NCBI GenBank assembly: GCA_028282705.1
Contig: JANQHI010000081.1
Span: 1-64,000, forward strand
Length of the DNA stretch: 64,000 nt
DNA from: Prolixibacteraceae bacterium
Lineage (GTDB): Bacteria; Bacteroidota; Bacteroidia; Bacteroidales; Prolixibacteraceae
Direction of reading: 5' to 3'
Numbering within the stretch: the first letter of the stretch is position 1; each line of letters starts with the position of its first letter. Of this stretch, positions 17,381-25,737 are shown one piece after another. Made by a program: the position numbers and the translations under genes. The notes beneath the pieces are model-generated. The model worked only from the letters and a program-made list of their open reading frames with translations. It was not told the DNA's origin and searched no databases.

Positions 17381-17903
17381 AGGCAGTTTTTTTATTTATA
17401 AGAAATTCAACAATTTTCAAAGCAAACTGAATGGCTACCCCAGCCCCTTTTGCTGTTACTATATTCCCTGATATAACAGCTGGGTTACCAGTTATTTCAG
17501 CACCTGTTAAATATTTTTCAAAGCCTGGGTAGCAGGTGGCTTTTTTTCCTTCCAATATGCCAAGGTTCCCAAGAACCAAAGGTGCAGCACAAATAGCCCC
17601 AAGAGGTTTGTTGTTTTTATTAAAGGCCAGTATCTGTTTTCTCAAACCTTCATGTTTATCCAGGTTCAATGATCCTGGCATGCCACCTGGTAGTACAATC
17701 ATGTCCACCTTTTTATAGTCAACATCTTCAAAAATTTGGTCAGCAACTACTTTAATGCCGTGTGACCCTTCAACTTCAAGTGTATTGACCACAGAAACCA
17801 TTATAACTTTTATTTCCGCCCTCCTTAAAACATCAATAATGCTAATTGCTTCAATTTCTTCAAAACCATGTGCTAAGTGTACTGCTACAGTTTTCATGCT
17901 CAT
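17349..17903 (-). CDS. DJ-1/PfpI family protein
   Basis: A 184-residue glutamine-amidotransferase-like protein of the DJ-1/YajL group. The catalytic Cys is in GAICAAP near residue 105, and the conserved Glu is in HGFEEIEA at the N-terminus. LPGGMPG and TAKGAGVAIQFAL are standard family stretches. YajL-like members act as chaperones or repair glycated proteins and nucleotides; which applies here is not shown. It overlaps the YiiX-like gene by 32 bases. Confidence 0.92.
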   Translation of the reverse strand: MSMKTVAVHLAHGFEEIEAISIIDVLRRAEIKVIMVSVVNTLEVEGSHGIKVVADQIFEDVDYKKVDMIVLPGGMPGSLNLDKHEGLRKQILAFNKNNKPLGAICAAPLVLGNLGILEGKKATCYPGFEKYLTGAEITGNPAVISGNIVTAKGAGVAIQFALKIVEFLINKKTACDLAKKMEVL

Positions 17904-17925
17904 TTGGTTATAATGTTGGCTAAAA

Positions 17926-17957
17926 ATAAAAAAAGATTCCCATGTATGAGAACCTTT
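17926..17957 (-). terminator. Terminator of the orphan sigma factor gene
   Basis: On the minus strand AAAGGTTCTC pairs with GGGAATCTTT, with two wobbles, around ATACAT and is followed by a T-rich run. It lies between the sigma gene and the DJ-1 gene. Confidence 0.65.
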
Positions 17958-17984
17958 TTTTCCTAACTAAACTTAACGTGATTC

Positions 17985-18491
17985 TTATCTAGCATATTCT
18001 CTTAGTGTCTTTTCCAGTTTTTTCCTTGTGAAAAATATCCTGCTTTTCACAGTCCCCAATGGCAAACCAAGCTTTTTAGCAATTTCTTTGTATTTGTAGC
18101 CTTGAAGAAACATGGTGAAAGGGACTTTATACTCATCTTCAAGTGCATTAATGCTTTTGTTTATTTCCTTTGAACTATAAAATGAATCTGGTCCAGGGTA
18201 CATTTTATCCCTTGAAAATTTCAGGTGGAACTCACTATTTGCCCCATCAAATGTACTTTTTGTCTTTACATTCCTACGATAATCATTAATGAAAGTATTT
18301 TTCATTATGGTGTAAATCCATGCCTTAAAATTGGTGTTCTGAGCAAACTTATCCCTGTAAGTTAAAGCTTTCAGGAAAGTTTCCTGAAGAAGGTCGTTTG
18401 CTTTCTCCTGATCAGAAGTCAGGCTAAGTGCATAAAAATGCAATTTGTCTTGTAACCCAAGCAGTGCGTTATTAAATTGAATCTGTGTCAT
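17985..18491 (-). CDS. Orphan sigma-70 family RNA polymerase sigma factor (ECF type)
   Basis: A 168-residue group 4 sigma factor. Region 2 (about residues 10-75) contains ANDLLQETFLKAL and FKAWIYTIMKNTFINDYRR. Region 4 (about 110-168) contains YKYKEIAKKLGLPLGTVKSRIFFTRKKLE, a helix-turn-helix for -35 recognition. Unlike the two other sigma factors here, it has no FecR or other anti-sigma gene beside it and no SusC partner. This resembles the Bacteroidota ECF group that stands alone and serves oxidative or envelope stress, but the regulon is not visible. A terminator follows. Confidence 0.92.
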   Translation of the reverse strand: MTQIQFNNALLGLQDKLHFYALSLTSDQEKANDLLQETFLKALTYRDKFAQNTNFKAWIYTIMKNTFINDYRRNVKTKSTFDGANSEFHLKFSRDKMYPGPDSFYSSKEINKSINALEDEYKVPFTMFLQGYKYKEIAKKLGLPLGTVKSRIFFTRKKLEKTLREYAR

Positions 18492-18795
18492 GATATGCGT
18501 GTTTTAAATTTCGTTTAGCGTATTTTTATTTTGTCTAAACAAATATAGGTTTAAGCCATGTAGAAAAAAAAGATTTATGACTCTTTTATTAGTTGATTTT
18601 TTCTATGCCATATCAATATTATTTATCGTGGTATTTCCCCCTTGATTGTACCTTTATTTAAAAAAGCATGAATGAAACCTTTTTATGTGTAATAGGTTGT
18701 TTATTAAATGTTTGTTGTAGGTGTTTGTGTGGTGTTGAATATTGAAGGTTGGTTTAAAATGAAATTTATACATTTGAGGCAATAATTTATTATAA
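18492..18795. other. Divergent intergenic region, no gene seen
   Basis: A 304-base AT-rich gap between the orphan sigma factor and the BtuB-like receptor. I looked for a cobalamin riboswitch because of the receptor type and found no B12-box-like GCCACTG or long paired leader. TACATTTG at 18769 fits the -7 consensus for the receptor gene. Confidence 0.5.
18769..18776 (+). promoter_or_regulatory. Candidate -7 box of the BtuB-like receptor gene
   Basis: TACATTTG matches TAnnTTTG, 20 bases before the ATG. A TTG lies 17 bases upstream rather than the preferred 19. Confidence 0.35.
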
Positions 18796-20835
18796 ATGAA
18801 CAAGGATTATTTGAATGCATTTTCAAAGCCAATTGTCACTTTTAGGCAATGGGGAAGGAAAGGCTACTCAATTTTCACAACACTGAACAAAGTAGTTGCT
18901 ATTGCATTTTTAGCAATTAGCTACCATGTGTCTGCTGAAACATTGGTCAGCCCTGTCCCTGTTGATACCACACAAGTGGTATTTGAGCTTGACCTTGATG
19001 AGATTGAGGTAAATGCACAAAGGGTACCTGTGACATACTCACAGGTAGCGCGGATTGTTTCCGTGATTGAGAGAGCTGAAATTGAGAAAGCGCCTGTTGA
19101 ATCCATCCAGGAGCTGCTCGAGTTTTTACCAGGTGTAGATGTCAGGAAGAGGGGAGGTGAAGGTGTTCAGGCTGACATAGGCATTAGGGGTGGTTCCTTT
19201 GACCAGTTATTGATCCTTCTTAATGGCATCAATATTACTGACCCTCAAACAGGACACCACAATTTAAACCTTCCTGTAAGTTTACAACAAATCCAACGAA
19301 TTGAGGTTTTACAAGGCTCTGCATCAAGGGTATTTGGTGCCAATGCTTTTTCAGGGGCCATTAACATTATTACCCACCAACCTGATGGGAATGAAGCAAG
19401 TATTTCAGCTTCAGCAGGAAATTTTGGGTATAGGAATTTAGATGTTTCAGGAGCCCTTGACAAAGGTGCGGTAAAACATTACCTTGCAGCCAATGCTAAA
19501 AAATCTGATGGTTATATAGATAACACAGATTTTGAGAGGTCAAATCTTTTTTACCAATTAAATGCTGGTTTTACAAAACACAAACTAGCTTTTCAGGCAG
19601 GATTTACAGATAAAGGGTTTGGTGCAAATAGCTTTTATACCCCTGTTTACCCTAAACAATATGAGGAGGTTAAAACCTATTTAACATCATTAAAGTGGCA
19701 GTCAATGTCTAAATTCCATGTGTCCTCATCAGTTTACTGGCGCAGGCACTATGACCGTTTTGAGTTGTTCAGGAATGAAGCACCTTCATGGTACAAATCA
19801 CATAACTACCATAGGACAGATGCTGCAGGTGCCAACCTAAATTCATGGGTTGAAACTGTTTTTGGGAAATCTGCATTTGGGGTTGAATACAGGCTTGAGC
19901 ATATTAAAAGCAATGTGTTAGGCGAACCTTTGGATAAACCTATTGATGTTAATGGGGCTGATGCCCAATACCTTTTCTCTGATTCAAGGAATATTTATTC
20001 AGCTTATTTTGAACAATCCTACCATTCCAGCAATTGGTCAATTGCAGCAGGGATTATGGCTAACAAAATTTCAGGTTCAAATGAGGAAATTAATTTTTTC
20101 CCTGGAATGGATATAAGCTTTAGCCCATTAAAACAAATAGGACTATATGCATCAATAAGCAAATCCTTAAGAATGCCAACTTTCACCGATTTATATTATT
20201 CAGGACCAACCAATATGGGCAACCCAAACCTAGAGCCAGAAACAACAAGCTCAATTGAAGGGGGCTTAAAGTTAAAAGGGAAAGATATTTTCGGGAATAT
20301 TACAGTATACCATAGTTCAGCAAAAAATGTTATTGATTGGGTAAGGTTGGTATCTGAAGATAAATGGCATACAGAAAACCTGACTAAGTTAAAACGCGCT
20401 GGAATTGGGTTTAACTTCCATTACATAAACAATGGCTATTCTGGAAATCCAATTGAAAGGATTGTCATTGGTTATCAGTATAATACACTGGATGTTAATG
20501 AAAATAATTACATCTCAAACTATACCCTTGATAACCTGAAACATAAATTCACTGCCACATTAGCCCATAAGATTATAGGAAAGTTGTCAGCATCATGGAC
20601 ATTAGTTTTCCAGGACAGGAATGGAGCATATACAGAATACCTGGATGATAGTTATGGCTCAGAAAAAGAATATAAACCTTTTGCCCTACTGAATGGCAAA
20701 ATAGTTTACCAGCATCCTTTTTTCAATGTATTTGTATCTGCATCTAACTTGTTGGATAAAAAATATTTTGATATTGGGAATGTAAGGCAACCTGGAATTT
20801 GGATTAAAACAGGGCTGGGGATTACAATAAAATAA
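18796..20835 (+). CDS. TonB-dependent outer membrane receptor, BtuB-like
   Basis: A 679-residue receptor with a long leader (FRQWGRKGYSIF followed by a hydrophobic stretch to VSAE), the extended signal peptide typical of this receptor group in Bacteroidota. A TonB-box-like LDEIEVNAQRV precedes the plug (about 85-190), which has IQELLEFLPGVDVR, IGIRGG, LNGINITDPQTGHH and VFGANAFSGAINI. The remaining 480 residues are barrel, ending in a hydrophobic strand. Relatives take up vitamin B12 or similar complexes. The methylmalonyl-CoA pathway nearby needs B12, but no riboswitch was found, so the ligand is an inference. It has no SusD partner. Confidence 0.9.
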   Translation: MNKDYLNAFSKPIVTFRQWGRKGYSIFTTLNKVVAIAFLAISYHVSAETLVSPVPVDTTQVVFELDLDEIEVNAQRVPVTYSQVARIVSVIERAEIEKAPVESIQELLEFLPGVDVRKRGGEGVQADIGIRGGSFDQLLILLNGINITDPQTGHHNLNLPVSLQQIQRIEVLQGSASRVFGANAFSGAINIITHQPDGNEASISASAGNFGYRNLDVSGALDKGAVKHYLAANAKKSDGYIDNTDFERSNLFYQLNAGFTKHKLAFQAGFTDKGFGANSFYTPVYPKQYEEVKTYLTSLKWQSMSKFHVSSSVYWRRHYDRFELFRNEAPSWYKSHNYHRTDAAGANLNSWVETVFGKSAFGVEYRLEHIKSNVLGEPLDKPIDVNGADAQYLFSDSRNIYSAYFEQSYHSSNWSIAAGIMANKISGSNEEINFFPGMDISFSPLKQIGLYASISKSLRMPTFTDLYYSGPTNMGNPNLEPETTSSIEGGLKLKGKDIFGNITVYHSSAKNVIDWVRLVSEDKWHTENLTKLKRAGIGFNFHYINNGYSGNPIERIVIGYQYNTLDVNENNYISNYTLDNLKHKFTATLAHKIIGKLSASWTLVFQDRNGAYTEYLDDSYGSEKEYKPFALLNGKIVYQHPFFNVFVSASNLLDKKYFDIGNVRQPGIWIKTGLGITIK

Positions 20836-20874
20836 AGGGCTTTATGGTAGCTTGATTTCTTTCGCAAATGGCAA

Positions 20875-20889
20875 GAATATACTATATTC
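20875..20889. promoter_or_regulatory. Perfect palindrome upstream of the DUF5606 gene
   Basis: GAATATACTATATTC has seven-base arms around one base and sits 15 bases before the ATG. It includes TATATTC, close to a -7 box, so a repressor bound here would block transcription. Its role is inferred only. Confidence 0.4.
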
Positions 20890-20904
20890 GCCAAAAAAAG
20901 AGAT

Positions 20905-21354
20905 ATGTTAAAAGGGATATTATCTATTTCAGGGCATGGAGGCCTCTTTAAAATGGTGGCGGAGGCTAAGAACAATATTATTGTTGAATCATTGTCCACA
21001 AAAAAGAGGATGCCTGCCTATTCAACATCTAAAATTAGTTCACTTGAAGATATAGCAATTTTTGCTGATTCAGGAGATATTCCCCTTAAAGATATATTCA
21101 AAAATATCTTTGAATTGGAAGATGGTAAGGCATCAATTAGCCCAAATAAAGTATCAGGTAATGAACTGAAAGATTATTTTGCGAAAGTACTTCCTGATTA
21201 TGATAGGGATAGGGTTTATGTGTCTGATATGAAAAAAGTTATAACCTGGTATAATCAGTTGCATGAATGTGAGCTTCTGAATTTTGAAGAAGAGGAAGCT
21301 CCGGAACAAGCTAATGATGAAGCTGGTTCAAAGCCAGAGAAGGAAGAAAAGTAG
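20905..21354 (+). CDS. DUF5606 family protein
   Basis: A 149-residue cytoplasmic protein. LKGILSISGHGGLFKMVAEAKNN at the start and ELKDYFAKVLPDYDRDRVYVSDMKK in the middle match the conserved Bacteroidota family DUF5606, whose function is unknown. The last 25 residues are acidic and low-complexity (EEEEAPEQAND). A perfect 15-base palindrome lies 15 bases before the start. The gene converges on the exonuclease gene. Confidence 0.85.
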   Translation: MLKGILSISGHGGLFKMVAEAKNNIIVESLSTKKRMPAYSTSKISSLEDIAIFADSGDIPLKDIFKNIFELEDGKASISPNKVSGNELKDYFAKVLPDYDRDRVYVSDMKKVITWYNQLHECELLNFEEEEAPEQANDEAGSKPEKEEK

Positions 21355-21361
21355 GGCTTGG

Positions 21362-21901
21362 TTAAAATAGCCTGTATTGGTTAGTTAAAATGGGGGATGT
21401 TGTTGATTGGTTTTCTTTCAATAAAACCTCAAGAAGCTTTACAGTTGCCAGTGCATCACCACCTGCCCTGTGCCTGCCTTCAATGGTGATACCTAAATTT
21501 GAACAAAGTTTACCCAATGAATATGAAGGATGGCCTGGAATTAATTTCCGGGCCATTTTTACAGTGCAGAGTGTCTTCCTGTTAAAATTATAGCCCAATC
21601 TTTTAAACTCCTCTTTCAGGAATTTATAATCAAATGAAACATTATGTGCAACAAATACGCGCCCTGCTGTAAATTCAACAATTTCCCGTGCTACTTCATA
21701 AAATTTTGGGGCATCTGCAACCATTGTATTATCAATGCCAGTTAGCTTGGTGATAAAATATGGGATATCTTGTTCAGGGTTGACCAATGTGGTAAAAGAG
21801 TCAGTAATCCTCACGCCATTGTATTGGTAAATGGCTATCTCAGTTATTTTACCATACTTATAAACTGTGCCAGTAGTTTCAATATCAACAATTGCAAACA
21901 T
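21362..21901 (-). CDS. DnaQ-like DEDDh 3'-5' exonuclease
   Basis: A 179-residue exonuclease. ExoI motif FAIVDIETTG carries the first Asp and Glu, FVAHNVSFDYKFL the second Asp, and HRAGGDALAT the final His and Asp, so all DEDDh residues are present. It could proofread for DNA polymerase III or act in repair. Many Bacteroidota relatives are fused to a UvrC-type GIY-YIG domain; this one ends after the exonuclease fold. It is convergent with the DUF5606 gene. Confidence 0.92.
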   Translation of the reverse strand: MFAIVDIETTGTVYKYGKITEIAIYQYNGVRITDSFTTLVNPEQDIPYFITKLTGIDNTMVADAPKFYEVAREIVEFTAGRVFVAHNVSFDYKFLKEEFKRLGYNFNRKTLCTVKMARKLIPGHPSYSLGKLCSNLGITIEGRHRAGGDALATVKLLEVLLKENQSTTSPILTNQYRLF

Positions 21902-22380
21902 GTAATCAGGTTGGTTTTCTTGTGTAAAAATAACAATAGTTTATTCCACAGGGTTTTTACTGTAACCTTATTTCACTAGGACTTTGATTTTTTTAAATAG
22001 GATATTAAAGTTAACAAAAAGTAAATTTTTATTTGGTTATAATTTCTATATGGTATATGAGCCTTTCTGTTTTACCCTATAAATGACTCCAATCTCAATG
22101 GTACTACTTTAATTGATTTAATATGTTTGTATGCCTTTGTTTTACAGTTGTTTACTGCTTGTTTTGTGAAGGCTGCCAAGGTTTTCATTATGATAAAAAT
22201 TTTATCAAAGCTAAACTTGTGTTCACAAAATACTATGGATTTGATTAAAAACCTCTTATAGTACCATTAAGAAAGGCTATTTAATTTAAACATATTATGA
22301 AGTTGGTGGTTTTGAAAGGTAAAAATTAATTCATAAATTGCTTGTTGAATTTTAAACTTTCGTTATAAACTATATTGATT
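21902..22380. other. Gene-free region upstream of the OmpA-like gene, with palindromes
   Basis: 479 AT-rich bases without a credible ORF. TGATAAAA-A-TTTTATCA at 22191-22207 is a perfect palindrome with eight-base arms. AATGGTACTA at 22097 is inverted as TAGTACCATT at 22259, enclosing about 150 bases. A long regulated leader for the porin gene, or a small RNA, is possible; neither is shown. Confidence 0.45.
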
Positions 22381-23778
22381 ATGAAAAAATTTACTCTTTT
22401 CGTTATTGCCTCTCTGTTTGTTTTAAGTGTTTTCGGCCAGACGGCTGACAAAAAATGGGGAGTTGGCCTTGATTGGGGAACTCTCCAATATAAAGGCGAA
22501 ATTGGAAACCAATACAACAAATTTGAAGACTGGACCAATGGTTATGGAATTTCCCTTAATCGCTATTTGAACCCTAGCTTTGAGGCTCAACTTCAGTTTA
22601 ATTACAATTTGCTTGATGAAGCAGGAAATGAAAGGTCTCTTGGGCGTTTCAAAGGTAATGCAACATTCCTAAACCTTAACTTGCATTACAAATTTAATAA
22701 TGGGTATATTTTTAAGGAAGATGCATTTTTGCAACCATACCTTTTGGCAGGGCTTGGATATATGGGTGGAACAACTGAAGGTTGGAGCCCTAGTTTCTCT
22801 GATAACAAAGTTTCTGGGATGAACCTGGTAGCTGGTGTGGGTACAAAGGTAAAATTATCTCCTTCTGTGTCCATTTTTGCTGAAATGGGTGAAGTGATCC
22901 AGTTCAGTGATGAATGGGACAACACAACTACTGATGATGATAACGATTTTTTCAGGAATTGGAAGTTAGGGTTGAACATCAATTTTGGAAAAGCAAAAGA
23001 TACTGATGGTGATGGTGTACCTGATAGGAAAGATGAATGCCCTGACACCCCTGCTGGTGTTGAGGTAGATGAAAAAGGTTGCCCACTTGACAGGGATGGT
23101 GATGGTATCCCTGATTATAAGGATGACTGCCCTGATGAACCAGGTCCTGCAGCATTGAATGGATGCCCAGATAAAGATGGTGATGGGATTGCAGACAAAG
23201 ATGATGACTGCCCTGATACTCCAGGATTGAAAAAATTCAAAGGCTGTCCTGATACAGATGAAGATGGTGTGCCAGATCCAAAAGACAAGTGCCCTGACAC
23301 TCCTAAAGGATGCCCAGTTGATGAAGATGGTTGCCCACTTGACAGTGATGGTGATGGTGTAATTGACTGCCAGGATGATTGCCCGACTGAACCAGGGTTG
23401 AAAGACAACAAAGGTTGCCCTGCTGACTGGGAAGAAATTGTTTTAGGCCCTGTTTATTTTGACTTTGATAAAGCAGACCTTAAACCAGATGCAATGAAGA
23501 TATTGGATGATGTAGTTGAAAAACTAAATTCAAGTGCAGAATATGATGTGGTCATTGGTGGCCATACTTGCAATGTTGGTGAAGAAGGATACAACCAGGA
23601 GCTTTCAGAAGAACGTGCTAAGTCAGTTGTAGTATACCTGGCTAAAAAAGGAATTAACAATGCATTTGTTGGGGCTTCAGGTTATGGTGAACTGCAACCT
23701 GCAGTGAAGAATACTTATGACCAACGTTACCTGAACCGCCGCGCAGAATTCCAGATTAAAATTAAGAGGAGAAGATAG
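22381..23778 (+). CDS. OmpA-family outer membrane protein with TSP3 repeats
   Basis: A 465-residue protein. A signal peptide ends at FGQ, followed by an eight-stranded-barrel-like region (to about residue 195). Next are five or six calcium-binding thrombospondin type 3 repeats with the D.DGDG.PD..D.CPD signature, and then an OmpA C-terminal domain (about 362-465) that binds peptidoglycan. In that domain FDFDKADLKPDA and NQELSEERAKSV are standard. However, the GHTDNxG loop reads GHTCNVG: the Asp that contacts diaminopimelate in characterised OmpA domains is Cys, while the partner Arg is kept. I use the ATG at 22381; the track start is a TTG two codons upstream. A terminator follows. Confidence 0.94.
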   Translation: MKKFTLFVIASLFVLSVFGQTADKKWGVGLDWGTLQYKGEIGNQYNKFEDWTNGYGISLNRYLNPSFEAQLQFNYNLLDEAGNERSLGRFKGNATFLNLNLHYKFNNGYIFKEDAFLQPYLLAGLGYMGGTTEGWSPSFSDNKVSGMNLVAGVGTKVKLSPSVSIFAEMGEVIQFSDEWDNTTTDDDNDFFRNWKLGLNINFGKAKDTDGDGVPDRKDECPDTPAGVEVDEKGCPLDRDGDGIPDYKDDCPDEPGPAALNGCPDKDGDGIADKDDDCPDTPGLKKFKGCPDTDEDGVPDPKDKCPDTPKGCPVDEDGCPLDSDGDGVIDCQDDCPTEPGLKDNKGCPADWEEIVLGPVYFDFDKADLKPDAMKILDDVVEKLNSSAEYDVVIGGHTCNVGEEGYNQELSEERAKSVVVYLAKKGINNAFVGASGYGELQPAVKNTYDQRYLNRRAEFQIKIKRRR

Positions 23779-23802
23779 CAGAAAGAAAAACTAAATATTA
23801 AG

Positions 23803-23829
23803 AGCCATACCTTTGGGTATGGCTTTTTT
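23803..23829 (+). terminator. Intrinsic terminator of the OmpA-like gene
   Basis: AGCCATACC, a TTTG loop and GGTATGGCT form a perfect nine-pair stem followed by a run of T. Confidence 0.93.
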
Positions 23830-23860
23830 ATTGTATAAAAGGTTAAAGGCAAGAAAATAT

Positions 23861-23868
23861 TATCTTTG
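23861..23868 (+). promoter_or_regulatory. -7 box of argS
   Basis: TATCTTTG matches TAnnTTTG, 21 bases before the argS ATG. It overlaps the TTG used as a start in the ORF track at 23866, which argues against that start. No TTG at -33. Confidence 0.5.
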
Positions 23869-23889
23869 CAACCTCAAATCAGGATAAAT

Positions 23890-25683
23890 ATGAATATTGA
23901 AATTTACCTTCAGGAAGAGGTTCAGAAAGCAATAAAGAAAGTTTATGGAGAGGCCATTAATAAAAGCCTGGTACAGGTTCAGGCAACAAGGAAGGAATTT
24001 GAAGGTGATGCCACATTGGTAGTGTTTCCTTTGCTGAGGATTTCTAAAAAATCTCCAGAATTGACAGGAGAGGATATTGGTAATTACCTGGTTGAAAATG
24101 CTGACTTAGTTAAAACTTTTAATGTGGTGAAAGGTTTCCTTAACCTGGTAATCGTTTCATCCTATTGGGTTAAGTTGGTTGAAGAAGCTCACCAGTCTGA
24201 AAGTTATGGCTTTAAAAAAGCAGAAGATGATGCAAAACTGGTAATGGTTGAATATTCATCTCCAAATACCAATAAACCTTTGCACCTTGGGCATATCAGG
24301 AATAATTTACTTGGGTTTTCAATTAGTGAGATTCTAAAAGCAAATGGCTATAAAGTGGTTAAAACCAACATAGTAAATGACAGGGGTATCCATATTTGTA
24401 AATCCATGTTGGCATGGCAAAAGTGGGGAGAAGGGAAAACACCTGAAAGCACTGGTATTAAAGGAGACCACCTGGTAGGTGATTTCTATGTGAAATTTGA
24501 CAAAGAATACCGCCAACAGGTAGCAACCCTGGTGGTTGAGGGGATGGAACAAAAGGAGGCAGAAAACAAAGCTCCTTTGCTTGATGAAGCCAGGGATTTG
24601 CTAAGGAAATGGGAGGCTAAAGATGAGGAGACTGTCAATCTGTGGAAGATGATGAACAGCTGGGTATATGATGGGTTTGACATCACTTATAAAGAACTAG
24701 GGGTAGATTTTGATAAAATATATTATGAGTCAGATACTTACCTTTCGGGAAAGGAAGAAGTGCTAAAGGGGGTAAATGAAGGTATCTTCTATGAAAAAGA
24801 AGACCAGTCAGTGTGGGCTGACCTTTCAGGTGAAAACCTGGACCAAAAGCTGCTGTTAAGGAGTGATGGTACATCTGTGTATATGACCCAGGACATTGGT
24901 ACTGCCAAATTGCGTTTTAATGATTACCCCATTGATGAAATGGTATATGTAGTTGGAAATGAACAGAACTACCACTTTCAGGTACTTTCCATTTTATTAG
25001 ATAAACTTGGGTTTGAATGGGGCAAAGGGCTTTACCACTTCTCATATGGTATGGTTGAACTTCCTTCAGGGAAAATGAAATCAAGGGAAGGCAAAGTGGT
25101 TGATGCTGATGATATACTGAAGGAAATGGTAGAGGTTGCCCAAAAGATGTCAGAGGAATTGGGCAAGCTGGATACATTAACCGAAGAAGAAGCCAACCAG
25201 ACTTATAAGAAAATTGCACTGGCTGCTTTAAAGTATTTTATGCTGAAGGTAGACCCTAAGAAAAATATGCTTTTCAACCCTGAAGAGTCCATTGATTTCA
25301 ATGGGAATACTGGACCATTCATCCAATACACTTATGCTCGTATAAAATCAGTACTTAGGAAAGCAACAGAAACAGGCATCCCAGTTCCTGAAAAGCTGGA
25401 TGTTGCAACACCATTAGTTAATAAAGAGATGGTTGTGGTAAAACGTGTGGCAAACTTTCCAACTATTGTAAAAGAAGCTGCTGAAAGCCACAGCCCTGCT
25501 GTTATTGCTAATTATTGCTATGAACTGGTAAAAGAATTCAACCAGTTTTATCATGACCATTCTATTTTAGGTGAAGGAGATGAAGATAAGCGCGGCTTCC
25601 GCCTGGTTTTATCTTCTGTAGTTGCTGATGTGGTTTCAAGAGGGATGGGGTTATTAGGCATCCAAATGCCTGAAAGGATGTAA
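23890..25683 (+). CDS. argS: Arginyl-tRNA synthetase
   Basis: A 597-residue class I synthetase that charges tRNA-Arg. The N-terminal ArgRS-specific domain covers about the first 110 residues. The HIGH signature appears as SSPNTNKPLHLGHIRNN and the KMSK signature as GKMKSREGKVV. NTGPFIQYTYARIKSVLRK begins the DALR anticodon-binding domain at the C-terminus. Length is normal for the family. The ATG at 23890 is chosen because the ORF-track start lies in the promoter box. Confidence 0.97.
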   Translation: MNIEIYLQEEVQKAIKKVYGEAINKSLVQVQATRKEFEGDATLVVFPLLRISKKSPELTGEDIGNYLVENADLVKTFNVVKGFLNLVIVSSYWVKLVEEAHQSESYGFKKAEDDAKLVMVEYSSPNTNKPLHLGHIRNNLLGFSISEILKANGYKVVKTNIVNDRGIHICKSMLAWQKWGEGKTPESTGIKGDHLVGDFYVKFDKEYRQQVATLVVEGMEQKEAENKAPLLDEARDLLRKWEAKDEETVNLWKMMNSWVYDGFDITYKELGVDFDKIYYESDTYLSGKEEVLKGVNEGIFYEKEDQSVWADLSGENLDQKLLLRSDGTSVYMTQDIGTAKLRFNDYPIDEMVYVVGNEQNYHFQVLSILLDKLGFEWGKGLYHFSYGMVELPSGKMKSREGKVVDADDILKEMVEVAQKMSEELGKLDTLTEEEANQTYKKIALAALKYFMLKVDPKKNMLFNPEESIDFNGNTGPFIQYTYARIKSVLRKATETGIPVPEKLDVATPLVNKEMVVVKRVANFPTIVKEAAESHSPAVIANYCYELVKEFNQFYHDHSILGEGDEDKRGFRLVLSSVVADVVSRGMGLLGIQMPERM

Positions 25684-25737
25684 ACAATTACTATAAGTTG
25701 TTGAAACTTTTTTAATTTGGGTTCCAACTATAAAACT

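Noticed and set aside
18492-18795. Cobalamin riboswitch upstream of the BtuB-like receptor
   Set aside because: No B12-box-like sequence or long paired leader is present.
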